From Flammeovirgaceae bacterium UBA5585 (GTDB lineage: Bacteria; Bacteroidota; Bacteroidia; Cytophagales; Cyclobacteriaceae): DNA of 64,000 nucleotides. Below, piece after piece: positions 43,694 through 52,711 of this stretch. The DNA lies in NCBI GenBank assembly GCA_002425185.1, contig DILT01000019.1:248304-312303 (forward strand). Reading direction: 5' to 3'. The translations under genes were made by a program, and so were the position numbers. The first letter of the stretch is position 1, and each line of letters begins with the position of its first letter. Below the pieces are notes generated by a model, which saw only the letters and a program-made list of their open reading frames with translations, was not told the origin of the DNA and searched no databases.

Positions 43694-44818
43694 CTATTCA
43701 ACTAATGATTGATATAGCTTAGTCAGTTTACTGGCACTTTCAGTGATAGAAAATTTTTCATGAGCCCGTACACGAGCGGCCGCACCCATAGTAATTCGAA
43801 GGTCAACATCATTTACCAGTCGGAGCATAGCGTTTGCCATTGCCTCAACATCCTTAACCGGAACCAATAAACCTGTTTTATCATGTTCAATTAGCTCAGA
43901 AGGTCCTCCGCTATCTGTAGCTACTACGGGTAATCCGGCATACATCGCTTCAAGCACAGTCATCGAAAACGATTCGGAGTCAGAAAAATTCAAAAACACA
44001 TCGCCTGTACGAATAAAATTTATTGTATCGTCTACGAAATCATTAAAAAATACTGAACCCTGGAGGCCATAGTTATTGCATTGTTCCATCAATTGTTTTT
44101 TGAAACGCTTATTGCGCGATAACCCCATATCACTTCCAGCAAAAATCAACGAAATAGTAGGAATCCTCTGGTTTACCAGCCGAAATGCTTCAATGGCATG
44201 ATTATGACCTTTACCCGAAATGTAGTTCGACAGGTAAACAAATTTTATATGGTGATCTGGTTTATTACTGTTTTTAAAAAAAATATCACTTTGCACATTA
44301 CTTGTGGCATCATAGATTAAATTGGTCTTATGAGGCGGAAAAGAATTTGCTTTATACACAGCTAAGGATACACAGATAATTGCATCGGCATAACCAGCAA
44401 TGAGTCCTTGCCATATTCTATAAAATCTTTTAGCATACGATGTGGGCATAAGCCGTATATGATAAATAACTTTAAAGGAAGGATTCAACCACTTAATTAC
44501 CACTCCGCAAAGGTTATACAGGTCATTAACATGAATAATATGTATGTTGTGTTTTCTGCAGTACCGGAAGATTCGCCAAGAATTGATAAACAATAGTGGC
44601 ATGTAAAGAAGTATGGCTTTTATCGATTTTCTGATTTCAACAAAAGGTATGGTAACTACAGGTGTTTTGATCTTTTCTTTAAGAATTGACCGAACCGGTA
44701 AGCAATAATAAAAGTTGAACTGACCAGTAAGATGCTCAGTAAAGTTGGTTATAGAACGAAAGGCTCCTGTAAAGTGAACCGAATTTTCAATAATCAGTAT
44801 GTTTACCTTTTTGTTCAA
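43694..44818 (-). CDS. Glycosyltransferase family 4
   Basis: 374 residues, GT-B fold. N-terminal IENSVHFTGAFRS acceptor-side loop, FVYLSNYISGKGHNHAIEAF at the start of the donor domain, and E-x7-E in ESFSMTVLEAMYAGLPVVATDSGGPSE. The neighbouring gene starts 1 bp upstream. Adds a sugar to the growing lipid-linked polysaccharide on the cytoplasmic face; donor and acceptor are unknown. Last gene of the polysaccharide operon. Confidence 0.87.
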   Translation of the reverse strand: MNKKVNILIIENSVHFTGAFRSITNFTEHLTGQFNFYYCLPVRSILKEKIKTPVVTIPFVEIRKSIKAILLYMPLLFINSWRIFRYCRKHNIHIIHVNDLYNLCGVVIKWLNPSFKVIYHIRLMPTSYAKRFYRIWQGLIAGYADAIICVSLAVYKANSFPPHKTNLIYDATSNVQSDIFFKNSNKPDHHIKFVYLSNYISGKGHNHAIEAFRLVNQRIPTISLIFAGSDMGLSRNKRFKKQLMEQCNNYGLQGSVFFNDFVDDTINFIRTGDVFLNFSDSESFSMTVLEAMYAGLPVVATDSGGPSELIEHDKTGLLVPVKDVEAMANAMLRLVNDVDLRITMGAAARVRAHEKFSITESASKLTKLYQSLVE

Positions 44819-44819
44819 A

Positions 44820-46043
44820 TCAGCCGTTAATCAGATTTATCCACCGGGATATATTTTTTTCTACCGCAAACTCGGCTGCTCGTTTTTTTGACTGCAGACT
44901 ATAATGTTCCCACTTTTCTGCAGAACTAACCAATTCGGTTAAAGCTTCTTTCCAGGCTTCATTAACTAACGGTGTACTCCATTCGGGAACTAGTACACCA
45001 AATTCGCACCATTCGGTCTTTTGGACACTCCTTTTACCAAGTTGATTATCAGGTGCAAGGATTTCGCGCGGACCATAAGGGCAATCAGCTGCTACAACAG
45101 GAACACCCAGCCCCAAAGCCTCAACTACTGTATTTGGCATACCTTCGTTGAATGAAGGCAATGCAAGTACAGAAGATCGACTCATATACGTATAGGGGTT
45201 TTGTTGATAACCCAAAAAGAAGACCGTTGATTCAGTTTGCTGATTCAAGTCAACAACTGAATTACCATACGAAATCCCTAATGATTCGATCGTGGATTTG
45301 ATTTTATCCTTTTGTGGTCCATCACCAACAATGACTACCTTCAGACCAGGTTGGTTTTTCAAAACTGTGGGTAGAATTTGAATAAATTTTTCTATACCCT
45401 TTTCAGGTGCCAGTCGACCAGAAATGCATATTACTTTATTTTTCTTAAAAAATACTTCTGCCGATTCACTTAGGCGAAAGGAGGCTAGCCTGCTTATTTC
45501 TTCGAAGTCATAAAAGTTTGGCATAGTTAGAAATGATTGTTGCGCCAGCCTAAAGTGGCTTTTCAATTCCGTTGCAATAGCGATGTTGACAACCAAAATT
45601 TTGTTGGCTTTTGAGTAAAGTATGGGTATTAGAATCCTTTTTCGTATCAGGCCGACAAATCCTTTTATATTTTTATCGAATAATTTTGAACCATGTATAT
45701 AAAGGAATACACGCTCGCCAATAGCAGATAGTATATTAATATAATCGGCACCTTCTAAAAAACTTATCGAAACATCAGGTTTGAATTTTCTTTTGATCTT
45801 TCGTAAGCGAATAATACGCTGAATAAATCGGAATGCCTTTACAGGTATAAACCCAGAGCCAGATACGCCCAAGTCATTAAGAGTACCCCCCAGCACAATT
45901 GGAGCAAGATTGGATTTATTAAAAACAACTAAACACAAATCAAAATGAGGTTCAAGTATACAACTTAATCGAGAAAATGAATTTTGCGCACCTCCAAAAT
46001 CGAGATTTGGTATAATCATTAAAACTCTTCTCTTCTCTTGCAT
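44820..46043 (-). CDS. Glycosyltransferase family 4
   Basis: 407 residues. PNLDFGGAQNSFSRLSCIL is the typical N-terminal glycine loop of a GT4; ISGRLAPEKGIEKFI and VIVGDGPQKDKI lead to the E-x7-E motif EGMPNTVVEALGLGVPVVAADCPYGPREIL. The last motif resembles GalNAc/GlcNAc transferases of O-antigen type, which is only a hint. Cytoplasmic, membrane associated. 6 bp after wecB. Confidence 0.87.
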   Translation of the reverse strand: MQEKRRVLMIIPNLDFGGAQNSFSRLSCILEPHFDLCLVVFNKSNLAPIVLGGTLNDLGVSGSGFIPVKAFRFIQRIIRLRKIKRKFKPDVSISFLEGADYINILSAIGERVFLYIHGSKLFDKNIKGFVGLIRKRILIPILYSKANKILVVNIAIATELKSHFRLAQQSFLTMPNFYDFEEISRLASFRLSESAEVFFKKNKVICISGRLAPEKGIEKFIQILPTVLKNQPGLKVVIVGDGPQKDKIKSTIESLGISYGNSVVDLNQQTESTVFFLGYQQNPYTYMSRSSVLALPSFNEGMPNTVVEALGLGVPVVAADCPYGPREILAPDNQLGKRSVQKTEWCEFGVLVPEWSTPLVNEAWKEALTELVSSAEKWEHYSLQSKKRAAEFAVEKNISRWINLING

Positions 46044-46049
46044 GCTCTA

Positions 46050-47165
46050 TTAAATCTCATTACGTAGGCAAGAAACAATTCTTGCTGCACTATCACCTCT
46101 TCCATAAGGATTAACTGCACGTGCCATTGATTTATATTTCCGTGTGTTGTCCACAAGATTCTTAACTGCCTTAACAATTCTCTTCTGAGAGGCACCAACC
46201 AATAAACTACACCCTGCTTCTACACCCTCAGGTCTTTCTGTTTTTTCCCGCATAATTAAAACCGGTTTCCCCAAACTGGGGGCTTCCTCCTGAACGCCTC
46301 CAGAGTCAGTAAGTATGAGATACGACTTAGTCATAAGGTAAACCATATCATCATATGCAACGGGATTTATTAAATAAACATTAGGTAGACCATCCAGCAT
46401 GTTAAAAACCACATCTTTTACATTGGGATTAAGATGAACCGGGTACACAAACGATATCTTTGGATAGGTACTGGCTAATACTTGTATGGCTTTGCATATA
46501 TTCTTAAATCCATCTCCAAAGCTTTCTCTCCGATGCCCGGTAATCAAAATCATCCTTTCATACTGATCTACTACATTAGTATACTTCCGATCAAATTTTT
46601 TCAATTGCTTCGATACTTTCTTAGTGGCAAAAATCAAACTATCGATTACGGTATTTCCTACTACTTTAATTTTGCCCTGAACCCGTTCATACTTCAAAGC
46701 CTCTGCTGCAGTTTTAGTTGGTGCAAAATGAAAATCCGCCATTGCACTGATCACTCTGCGGTTAACCTCTTCCGGAAACGGAGCGGTCTTATCGTAAGAA
46801 CGAAGTCCGGCCTCAATATGAGCAATGGGTACTCGTTTGTAAAATCCAGCCAATGCACCCACCATTGCAGTTGTTGTGTCTCCCTGAACAATTATTAAAT
46901 CTGGTGAATGATTTTCAATAACGGTTGTGCATGCACTAAGTAATAACCCGGTTAATCCAGCCAATGATTGATTTTTTGTCATGACCGCCAAGTCAATATC
47001 TGGTTGCACCTCAAAAAAATCGAAAATTGATTTTAACATTTCATGATGCTGACCTGTAGAGATTAAAAGTGTTAACCAGTGTTTGGATCGTTTTAATTCC
47101 TTAAATACAGGAATTAATTTTATTGCCTCCGGTCTTGTTCCCACTATTACTAGCGCCTTCTTCAT
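46050..47165 (-). CDS. wecB: UDP-N-acetylglucosamine 2-epimerase, non-hydrolysing
   Basis: 371 residues; converts UDP-GlcNAc to UDP-ManNAc. GTRPEAIK (9-16), QGDTTT, EAGLRSYDKTAPFPEEVNRR, GHRRESFGDGFKNI and DSGGVQEEAPSLGKPVLIMREKTERPEG are all present. Its product suggests ManNAc or a derivative in the polysaccharide; no wecC-type dehydrogenase is visible here. One-base overlap with the pyruvyl transferase gene. Confidence 0.94.
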   Translation of the reverse strand: MKKALVIVGTRPEAIKLIPVFKELKRSKHWLTLLISTGQHHEMLKSIFDFFEVQPDIDLAVMTKNQSLAGLTGLLLSACTTVIENHSPDLIIVQGDTTTAMVGALAGFYKRVPIAHIEAGLRSYDKTAPFPEEVNRRVISAMADFHFAPTKTAAEALKYERVQGKIKVVGNTVIDSLIFATKKVSKQLKKFDRKYTNVVDQYERMILITGHRRESFGDGFKNICKAIQVLASTYPKISFVYPVHLNPNVKDVVFNMLDGLPNVYLINPVAYDDMVYLMTKSYLILTDSGGVQEEAPSLGKPVLIMREKTERPEGVEAGCSLLVGASQKRIVKAVKNLVDNTRKYKSMARAVNPYGRGDSAARIVSCLRNEI

Positions 47166-48298
47166 TAATTCCCTTTTAAAAATTCCTTTAAACTAACTAT
47201 ACCAGCCTCCATTACCGCTTGGTTTCGCAAAACATCTTCTCTCACGCAATCTTCAAGACCTTCCTTTCGCAATTGACTCAAAACCACTTGCGTAAGCACC
47301 GAAGTTTGTAAAGGTAATTGAATCAATACGGATGATTTATGAAGCATTTCTGAAACTCTTACCAATTTATCCTCAATGGCTAAACAAATTGAGGGAATGT
47401 TGATGCATGCTGATAGAATAGCACCATGCGCCCGACTGGTGACTACCAATTTGCATTGTGCCAACTTTTGCATAAACTCAGTTACTGTGATTCTCTCAGG
47501 ATTCCATTCAATCATGGAAACGTTACTAAACCTTTCTTTATAAATTCTATCGGTATTTCCATCAAGGGAAAAGAATAGGATCGGAATTCCAGCCTGCTGC
47601 AACAATTGAGCTGTTTGTTCGATGGCATCGAAGTCAATTTGATTTTTATAATTCCAATCGCGCAGAATAAAACCTACACAGTTACCAGCTGATGATGGCA
47701 TTTTGTTGCCTGCAAGCCAATACTGGGTTAAGAAGGCCAGATCAGTTGCTGTCTTTAAGGTGTATGAAAAACCATAGCGGATAACTTGATTAGCACTTTC
47801 CTCATCGCGCACCAGCAAAAAATCATAATCAGAAAGCGAAATGATGTCGCTAAAAAATCTTGCCGAAGAATACGTGTATGAACCAACCCCAATGCCCAAT
47901 CCAATCCTCCCTGCTGAAGTAATGCCTGTGTTGTTCTTAAACTTTCGATACGCTTTATAGAGTGATTTAAAAAATGTAAATCCAAGTAAATGGATTACAG
48001 TGTTAAGTAAAAAAAACTTCAGATTTCCTCTTTTAAAATCAAAATAAACTCCACCGCCACCATCTATAATCCAATTAACTTTTAAAGGATTATCATCTCT
48101 AATAATATTAATCGATTCACCCAGAATACTTGCGATGTAGCTATTATCAGATGCGCTATTTGAACAAACCAGGATCTCACTTCCCGGAAAGCATTCCTTA
48201 ACTAGTTGATAGGTAACCTTTAGCAAAATATCATCGCCCAGGTTTGCAAAACCATAATAGCCCCTTATAATTATTCGTTCAGTCATATTACTACTCAA
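47165..48298 (-). CDS. Polysaccharide pyruvyl transferase family protein
   Basis: 377 residues. The family signature IIIRGYYGFANLGDDILL is at about 8-25. Later VGFILRDWNYKN and a TSRAHGAILSACINIPSICL segment are the conserved C-terminal lobe. Members transfer pyruvate from PEP to sugar hydroxyls as a ketal, or are glycan enzymes with similar fold. A pyruvylated ManNAc is a common pattern in S-layer-anchoring glycans; this is a suggestion from its position next to wecB. Overlaps both neighbours (1 and 8 bp). Confidence 0.85.
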   Translation of the reverse strand: MSSNMTERIIIRGYYGFANLGDDILLKVTYQLVKECFPGSEILVCSNSASDNSYIASILGESINIIRDDNPLKVNWIIDGGGGVYFDFKRGNLKFFLLNTVIHLLGFTFFKSLYKAYRKFKNNTGITSAGRIGLGIGVGSYTYSSARFFSDIISLSDYDFLLVRDEESANQVIRYGFSYTLKTATDLAFLTQYWLAGNKMPSSAGNCVGFILRDWNYKNQIDFDAIEQTAQLLQQAGIPILFFSLDGNTDRIYKERFSNVSMIEWNPERITVTEFMQKLAQCKLVVTSRAHGAILSACINIPSICLAIEDKLVRVSEMLHKSSVLIQLPLQTSVLTQVVLSQLRKEGLEDCVREDVLRNQAVMEAGIVSLKEFLKGN

Positions 48299-49502
48299 CT
48301 ACTTCCTGTAAAAGCGCTTCCAAGTTTGCAGCATTTTGTTGGGCTGAATATGTCATAAAATTTTCACTGATCTCAAAGAGATTTCTATTCTTTGCAAAAA
48401 ATTGATCTGTTAAGAATAATAGATGATCGGGCAGTTTATCAATATTTTCGGAATGAAAGCATGTGCCAAATTTTTGATCTACCAGGTCATGGGTAGTGCT
48501 ATTCCTACTGGTAATGGCTAGAATATATCTTTTAGCGCTAAAATAATCTAAAAGCTTAGATGGAAAAAACAGATCAAAAATTGCATCCTCATCAAGTGCG
48601 TCAATTGCCAGTAAAACAGTAGAAGACTGTTGCAGTCGAATTGCTTCATGCATTGAAAGATGCCCAAGGTATTTTACATTTTTAACTTTTGATTGTTTGA
48701 TGCGATCAATATTTTTCTGATCAAAAAATCCTGCAAAAATAAACTCGGATTGATTCTCGAACGTAGGCTTCAATCCTATTGCATGTTCAATAGCATCCAT
48801 TAGCTGAAAGATATTGCGACTCCCATACAATCTTCCTGTCAACACAAATTTGATTTTCCCACCAAATTCAAGTGGTGTTGTGTTTATGAAGACATCATCA
48901 AAAACGTTAGGTAATAACCTGAACTTGTGTGCATGTTCAGGGTATTTTTGTTTATAATGTTTAACTGTTTTTACAGAAGTCAATGTCACTAGTTTCGCAT
49001 GCTCAATACACGTCTTTTCTAAAAGTTGATTGCGCTTTTTTTGACTTTTTTTAAGTCGCTGAAAAGGATTATCCGCCCATGGATCACTCAAATGCATTAT
49101 CCAGGGTAAATTCCAATTCTTTGAAAACCGCAAAGCCATAAGCGCTGAGCTGAATGGAGCTGAACGGGAAATAATAATATCCTGATCTTTTGATACCCTT
49201 TGTTCAGCTAATCCATAAAGCCATGGGAAAACAAAGCTGTCATCCGGCACAACAACAAATGGTAAAGTTCTTTTGATTAACGCTAACACTTTCGGATGAA
49301 GCATTCTAAGCAAAACATGAGAGCTTATACCTTCCAAATATTTTTCAAGCGATTTATCTTCTGGCTCCCATCCACCTATAGCCTCGGTGGTTAACAGTGT
49401 AACTACATGCTTCTTTGACAAGTAATAGAGATATCTTCCTGTCTGCACACTCTCGGGAGAGTTTTTGGGAGGGGCCGAGATGCTTATAACCAATAATTTC
49501 AT
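48291..49502 (-). CDS. Glycosyltransferase, GT4-like
   Basis: 403 residues. SISAPPKNSPESVQTGRYLYYLSK at the N-terminus and FVLTGRLYGSRNIFQLMDAI in the donor domain give a GT-B layout; the usual E-x7-E is less clear (DALDEDAIFDLFFPSKLLDYF fills this place). It could be a divergent GT4. Overlaps the methyltransferase gene by 1 bp. Confidence 0.75.
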   Translation of the reverse strand: MKLLVISISAPPKNSPESVQTGRYLYYLSKKHVVTLLTTEAIGGWEPEDKSLEKYLEGISSHVLLRMLHPKVLALIKRTLPFVVVPDDSFVFPWLYGLAEQRVSKDQDIIISRSAPFSSALMALRFSKNWNLPWIMHLSDPWADNPFQRLKKSQKKRNQLLEKTCIEHAKLVTLTSVKTVKHYKQKYPEHAHKFRLLPNVFDDVFINTTPLEFGGKIKFVLTGRLYGSRNIFQLMDAIEHAIGLKPTFENQSEFIFAGFFDQKNIDRIKQSKVKNVKYLGHLSMHEAIRLQQSSTVLLAIDALDEDAIFDLFFPSKLLDYFSAKRYILAITSRNSTTHDLVDQKFGTCFHSENIDKLPDHLLFLTDQFFAKNRNLFEISENFMTYSAQQNAANLEALLQEVVE

Positions 49503-50203
49503 TAAAATTTTTTACGATAAATACAATGTCTATGTAGTGTCTCCACCCTGTTGTTAAAAGAATCAAACTTCACTACAAAACCACTGTCGGAAACGGAAGG
49601 TGTGTTGATAATATCAAATTCACCAAACACACGTGTATCCTCAAACCTGAAGTTACTGTTATAGATAATCAACACTCCGCCCTTTTCAATTTGATTAGCT
49701 AAAAATGTTATAGTTGCTTCGTATTTCGAAAAGGGATAAACGTTTGCGCAGTTTTGCAAAAATTTTGTGTCCTCCCATCTGCACAAGACAGAAAGACAAA
49801 AAATAGCGTGGTATGGACCTGACGCCTTAATGTTTGTTTCATTGCTCATTTGAAACTCAATACCAGGATCATCAATATTACTTTTCGCTATTTGCAAATT
49901 CGACCTATTTATATCAACACCTACTATTCTACTGTTAGAAAAATACCGCCTCAGAGATAAGCACTCTTCACCTGTTGAGCAACCATACGAAAGTATGTTT
50001 ATCCCTGCAGCCGCGCTACCAATCAATGCCTTACGAGCCTCTTCAAACAATTCCGGATAGCGATTTTCACTTGTGGTAGAGGTAAGCTGGTGTTGGTTAG
50101 CATACAGACTTCTGTAGAATTTCATAAGCTTATTGCGCAGCAAGTTGATTTCAGCGGTAATCCGCTTTAAAATTTTAATTAATAACATATCCTTACTGCT
50201 CAT
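49502..50203 (-). CDS. Class I SAM-dependent methyltransferase
   Basis: 233 residues. N-terminal basic helix, then motif I SYGCSTGEECLSL (72-84), VGVDIN (95-100) and NETNIKASGPYHAIFCLSVL. The CheR-like motif I (CSTGEE) is notable for a protein in a polysaccharide cluster: it may methylate a sugar hydroxyl. Overlaps the flippase gene by 11 bp. Confidence 0.78.
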   Translation of the reverse strand: MSSKDMLLIKILKRITAEINLLRNKLMKFYRSLYANQHQLTSTTSENRYPELFEEARKALIGSAAAGINILSYGCSTGEECLSLRRYFSNSRIVGVDINRSNLQIAKSNIDDPGIEFQMSNETNIKASGPYHAIFCLSVLCRWEDTKFLQNCANVYPFSKYEATITFLANQIEKGGVLIIYNSNFRFEDTRVFGEFDIINTPSVSDSGFVVKFDSFNNRVETLHRHCIYRKKF

Positions 50204-51569
50204 AACCTATCCAACAAATTGAAAAAAAAATTGCCATAGAAAGCACCAAGTGGAGGGTAATTTTTTTTGCCGATAGCTCTACTAATTTAAATATGTATAC
50301 TAAAGTTATGAAATGAACCAATAAGGTGGCAAGCGAATAACCCAAAATAGACACCTGAACACTTCGGAAATAAATTCCCAATCCTAAACCTGCCAATTTA
50401 ACGAACAACGAAACTACCTGAAGCATAAAGTTGATACGCTCCTTATTGAACAATCTAAACAGTACAGAAAGAGGAAATACAGCCATCATAAAGAAAGATC
50501 CTAAAGCAATATAACCCGCAAACTCTCCACCCATTCGCCAGGCTTCTCCAAATAGAAAAACAAATATTCTTTCACTAAACAATGAAAAAATTGTCAGCCC
50601 AACCAGACCCAGGTAATAGAATTGATTATATAAGCTATAAACCAAAATTTTTAACTCAGCAGGACGGCTATTTTTTAGCTCCGCAGCTTTCTGAAGAAAA
50701 ACGGTAGTTGTTGACATAATGATAACGGATAGCGGTAGTGCTACTAAACTGGTAGCAAGCGCATATAATCCAACTGCGGTCGCATCAAATTCAATGGACA
50801 GATAATAGATGGGTAAATGATTGCTTAGATTGCTTATTAGCACTCCGGAAGTTATGAACCATGGATAACCTCTATGGTCTTTGAATACCAACCAAAGTTC
50901 CTTAACCGAAAAGTTATGGAAAACACGACCAATATTCTGTCGAATTGACCGACTCAGTTTTAGGGAAGCTTCAACAGGGTATAACATTAAATTACCTAGT
51001 ATTATCCCGAGAGCTGACGGCCAAACCAATAACCCCCAAAGCAGTGTAATCCCTTTACTGAGTACAGTAGAAAAAATTTTGGCTACTGCGCCTCTTGTGA
51101 ATTCCTTACTTCGTATGTTCCATCCCAAAAGTAAATTATCAACACCCATGAATAGAAAATAAACAGGAATAAAGAACAGATAAGGTTTAAGTGTCTCTGC
51201 ATTAAAGAATTCTAAAAGTGGTACCGCGAAGAAAAAAATTACTAATACAGACGCTACCAGGATGATACAAATAGATAAGATTGTTAGCCTCACTAAATTA
51301 TAAAATTCGCTCTCAGTTCGTGCCGCGACATATCCCCCAGGGAATTGCATAGTAGTTAATGGCGATAAATTATTTGTTATTGCTATAAACAGTGAGAATA
51401 GTCCATATGCCTCAGGACCATATATTCGAGCAATAAATGGTGTTAGCAGAAAGCCCAGCATTTGTGCCATGACATTTCCGGAAAATGTAATCGCAAGATT
51501 TTGCGTAAATGACCCTTTAGTCTTAAATCGCGAAAGAACGCGGGTGAGATATTGTTTATAAGTTTGCAT
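50193..51569 (-). CDS. Wzx-type oligosaccharide flippase
   Basis: 458 residues with about 12-14 membrane helices and the N-terminal FSGNVMAQMLGFLLTPFIARIYGPEAYGLFSLF typical of the polysaccharide synthase/MATE-like family. Flips undecaprenyl-linked repeat units across the inner membrane. First gene of the minus-strand polysaccharide operon, divergent from the plus-strand glycosyltransferase over 53 bp. Confidence 0.88.
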   Translation of the reverse strand: MQTYKQYLTRVLSRFKTKGSFTQNLAITFSGNVMAQMLGFLLTPFIARIYGPEAYGLFSLFIAITNNLSPLTTMQFPGGYVAARTESEFYNLVRLTILSICIILVASVLVIFFFAVPLLEFFNAETLKPYLFFIPVYFLFMGVDNLLLGWNIRSKEFTRGAVAKIFSTVLSKGITLLWGLLVWPSALGIILGNLMLYPVEASLKLSRSIRQNIGRVFHNFSVKELWLVFKDHRGYPWFITSGVLISNLSNHLPIYYLSIEFDATAVGLYALATSLVALPLSVIIMSTTTVFLQKAAELKNSRPAELKILVYSLYNQFYYLGLVGLTIFSLFSERIFVFLFGEAWRMGGEFAGYIALGSFFMMAVFPLSVLFRLFNKERINFMLQVVSLFVKLAGLGLGIYFRSVQVSILGYSLATLLVHFITLVYIFKLVELSAKKITLHLVLSMAIFFSICWIGYEQ

Positions 51570-51622
51570 TAAAGTTCAAACATCGCCAAAAAAAGCATAT
51601 GGAGTAAAAAGTTTATCGATTT

Positions 51623-52711
51623 ATGCACTCATCCAAAAAAATTACTTTTATCGCTCCATACTCTGCCGGTATTGCACCATCGCAACGCTTTAGATTTGAA
51701 CAGTACTTTGGCGCTTTAAAAGAGAAAGGATTTAATTTTAAGTATTTGGGGTTTATTCAGGTTAAAAAAAACGGTGGGCTTTACACCTATAGAAACCCCT
51801 TGACTACTCTTTACATTATTTGCATTGGATTACTTCGTAGAACAATTCAATTGGGTAGCATTTTACAATCGGACTTCGTGTTTATTCACAGGGAGTGTGC
51901 CCCTATCGCACCACCCTTGTTTGAGTGGATCATCGCAAGAGTTTATCGAAAGAAAATTATTTACGATTTTGATGATGCGATATGGATATCGGATAAAAAT
52001 AGCGAATCTCTTTTTGAGAAAATTATACGTCAGAGAAACAAAGTAGAAACAATTTGCAAATGGAGTTATAAAGTGAGTTGTGGCAACTTATTTCTCGCAA
52101 CATACGCCAGACAATTCAATGACAATGTAATTGTTAACCCCACTACCATCGATACAGAAAATTTACATAATCGATCTCTGTTTCCTGATCAAAAGGAAGC
52201 AAATAGGATAACGATCGGATGGACTGGGTCACATTCGACATTAAAATACTTGTTGGAGGTTGAAGATGTTCTGTCTAAACTCGAAAATGACTTTCCGCAG
52301 GTAACCTTTGCCCTTATTGCTGACAGGCCAATTGAAATGAAATTAGAGAGATACGATTTTATAAAATGGAGCAAAGAAACTGAAGCCTATGATCTTTCCA
52401 AAATTGATATTGGAATAATGCCATTACCAGACGAAGAATGGTCGAAAGGGAAATGTGGTTTTAAAGCGCTTCAATATATGGCTATGGGCATTCCATGTGT
52501 GGCCTCACCAATAGGTGTAAACACCACTATCATCGATCATGGAATAAATGGTTTTTTGGCGTCAACAAAAGAAGAATGGCTGCTTTATTTAACTCAGCTG
52601 ATTACCCATGAACACATGCGGCTAACGTTTGGATTGAATGGGAGAAAAAAGGTGGAGACCCGCTACTCTGTTCGCTCAAACACGGATAATTTTATCAAAC
52701 TCTTTACGTAA
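51623..52711 (+). CDS. Glycosyltransferase, GT4-like, opposite orientation
   Basis: 362 residues. Start region APYSAGIAPSQRFRFEQYFG, YDFDDAIWI (113-121) that is seen in a family of Bacteroidota GT4 enzymes, IGWTGSHSTLKYLLEV and GIMPLPDEEWSKGKCGFKALQYMAMGIPCVASPIGVN near the donor site. The only plus-strand gene in the cluster. Its last 49 bp overlap the end of the convergent membrane protein gene. Confidence 0.82.
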   Translation: MHSSKKITFIAPYSAGIAPSQRFRFEQYFGALKEKGFNFKYLGFIQVKKNGGLYTYRNPLTTLYIICIGLLRRTIQLGSILQSDFVFIHRECAPIAPPLFEWIIARVYRKKIIYDFDDAIWISDKNSESLFEKIIRQRNKVETICKWSYKVSCGNLFLATYARQFNDNVIVNPTTIDTENLHNRSLFPDQKEANRITIGWTGSHSTLKYLLEVEDVLSKLENDFPQVTFALIADRPIEMKLERYDFIKWSKETEAYDLSKIDIGIMPLPDEEWSKGKCGFKALQYMAMGIPCVASPIGVNTTIIDHGINGFLASTKEEWLLYLTQLITHEHMRLTFGLNGRKKVETRYSVRSNTDNFIKLFT

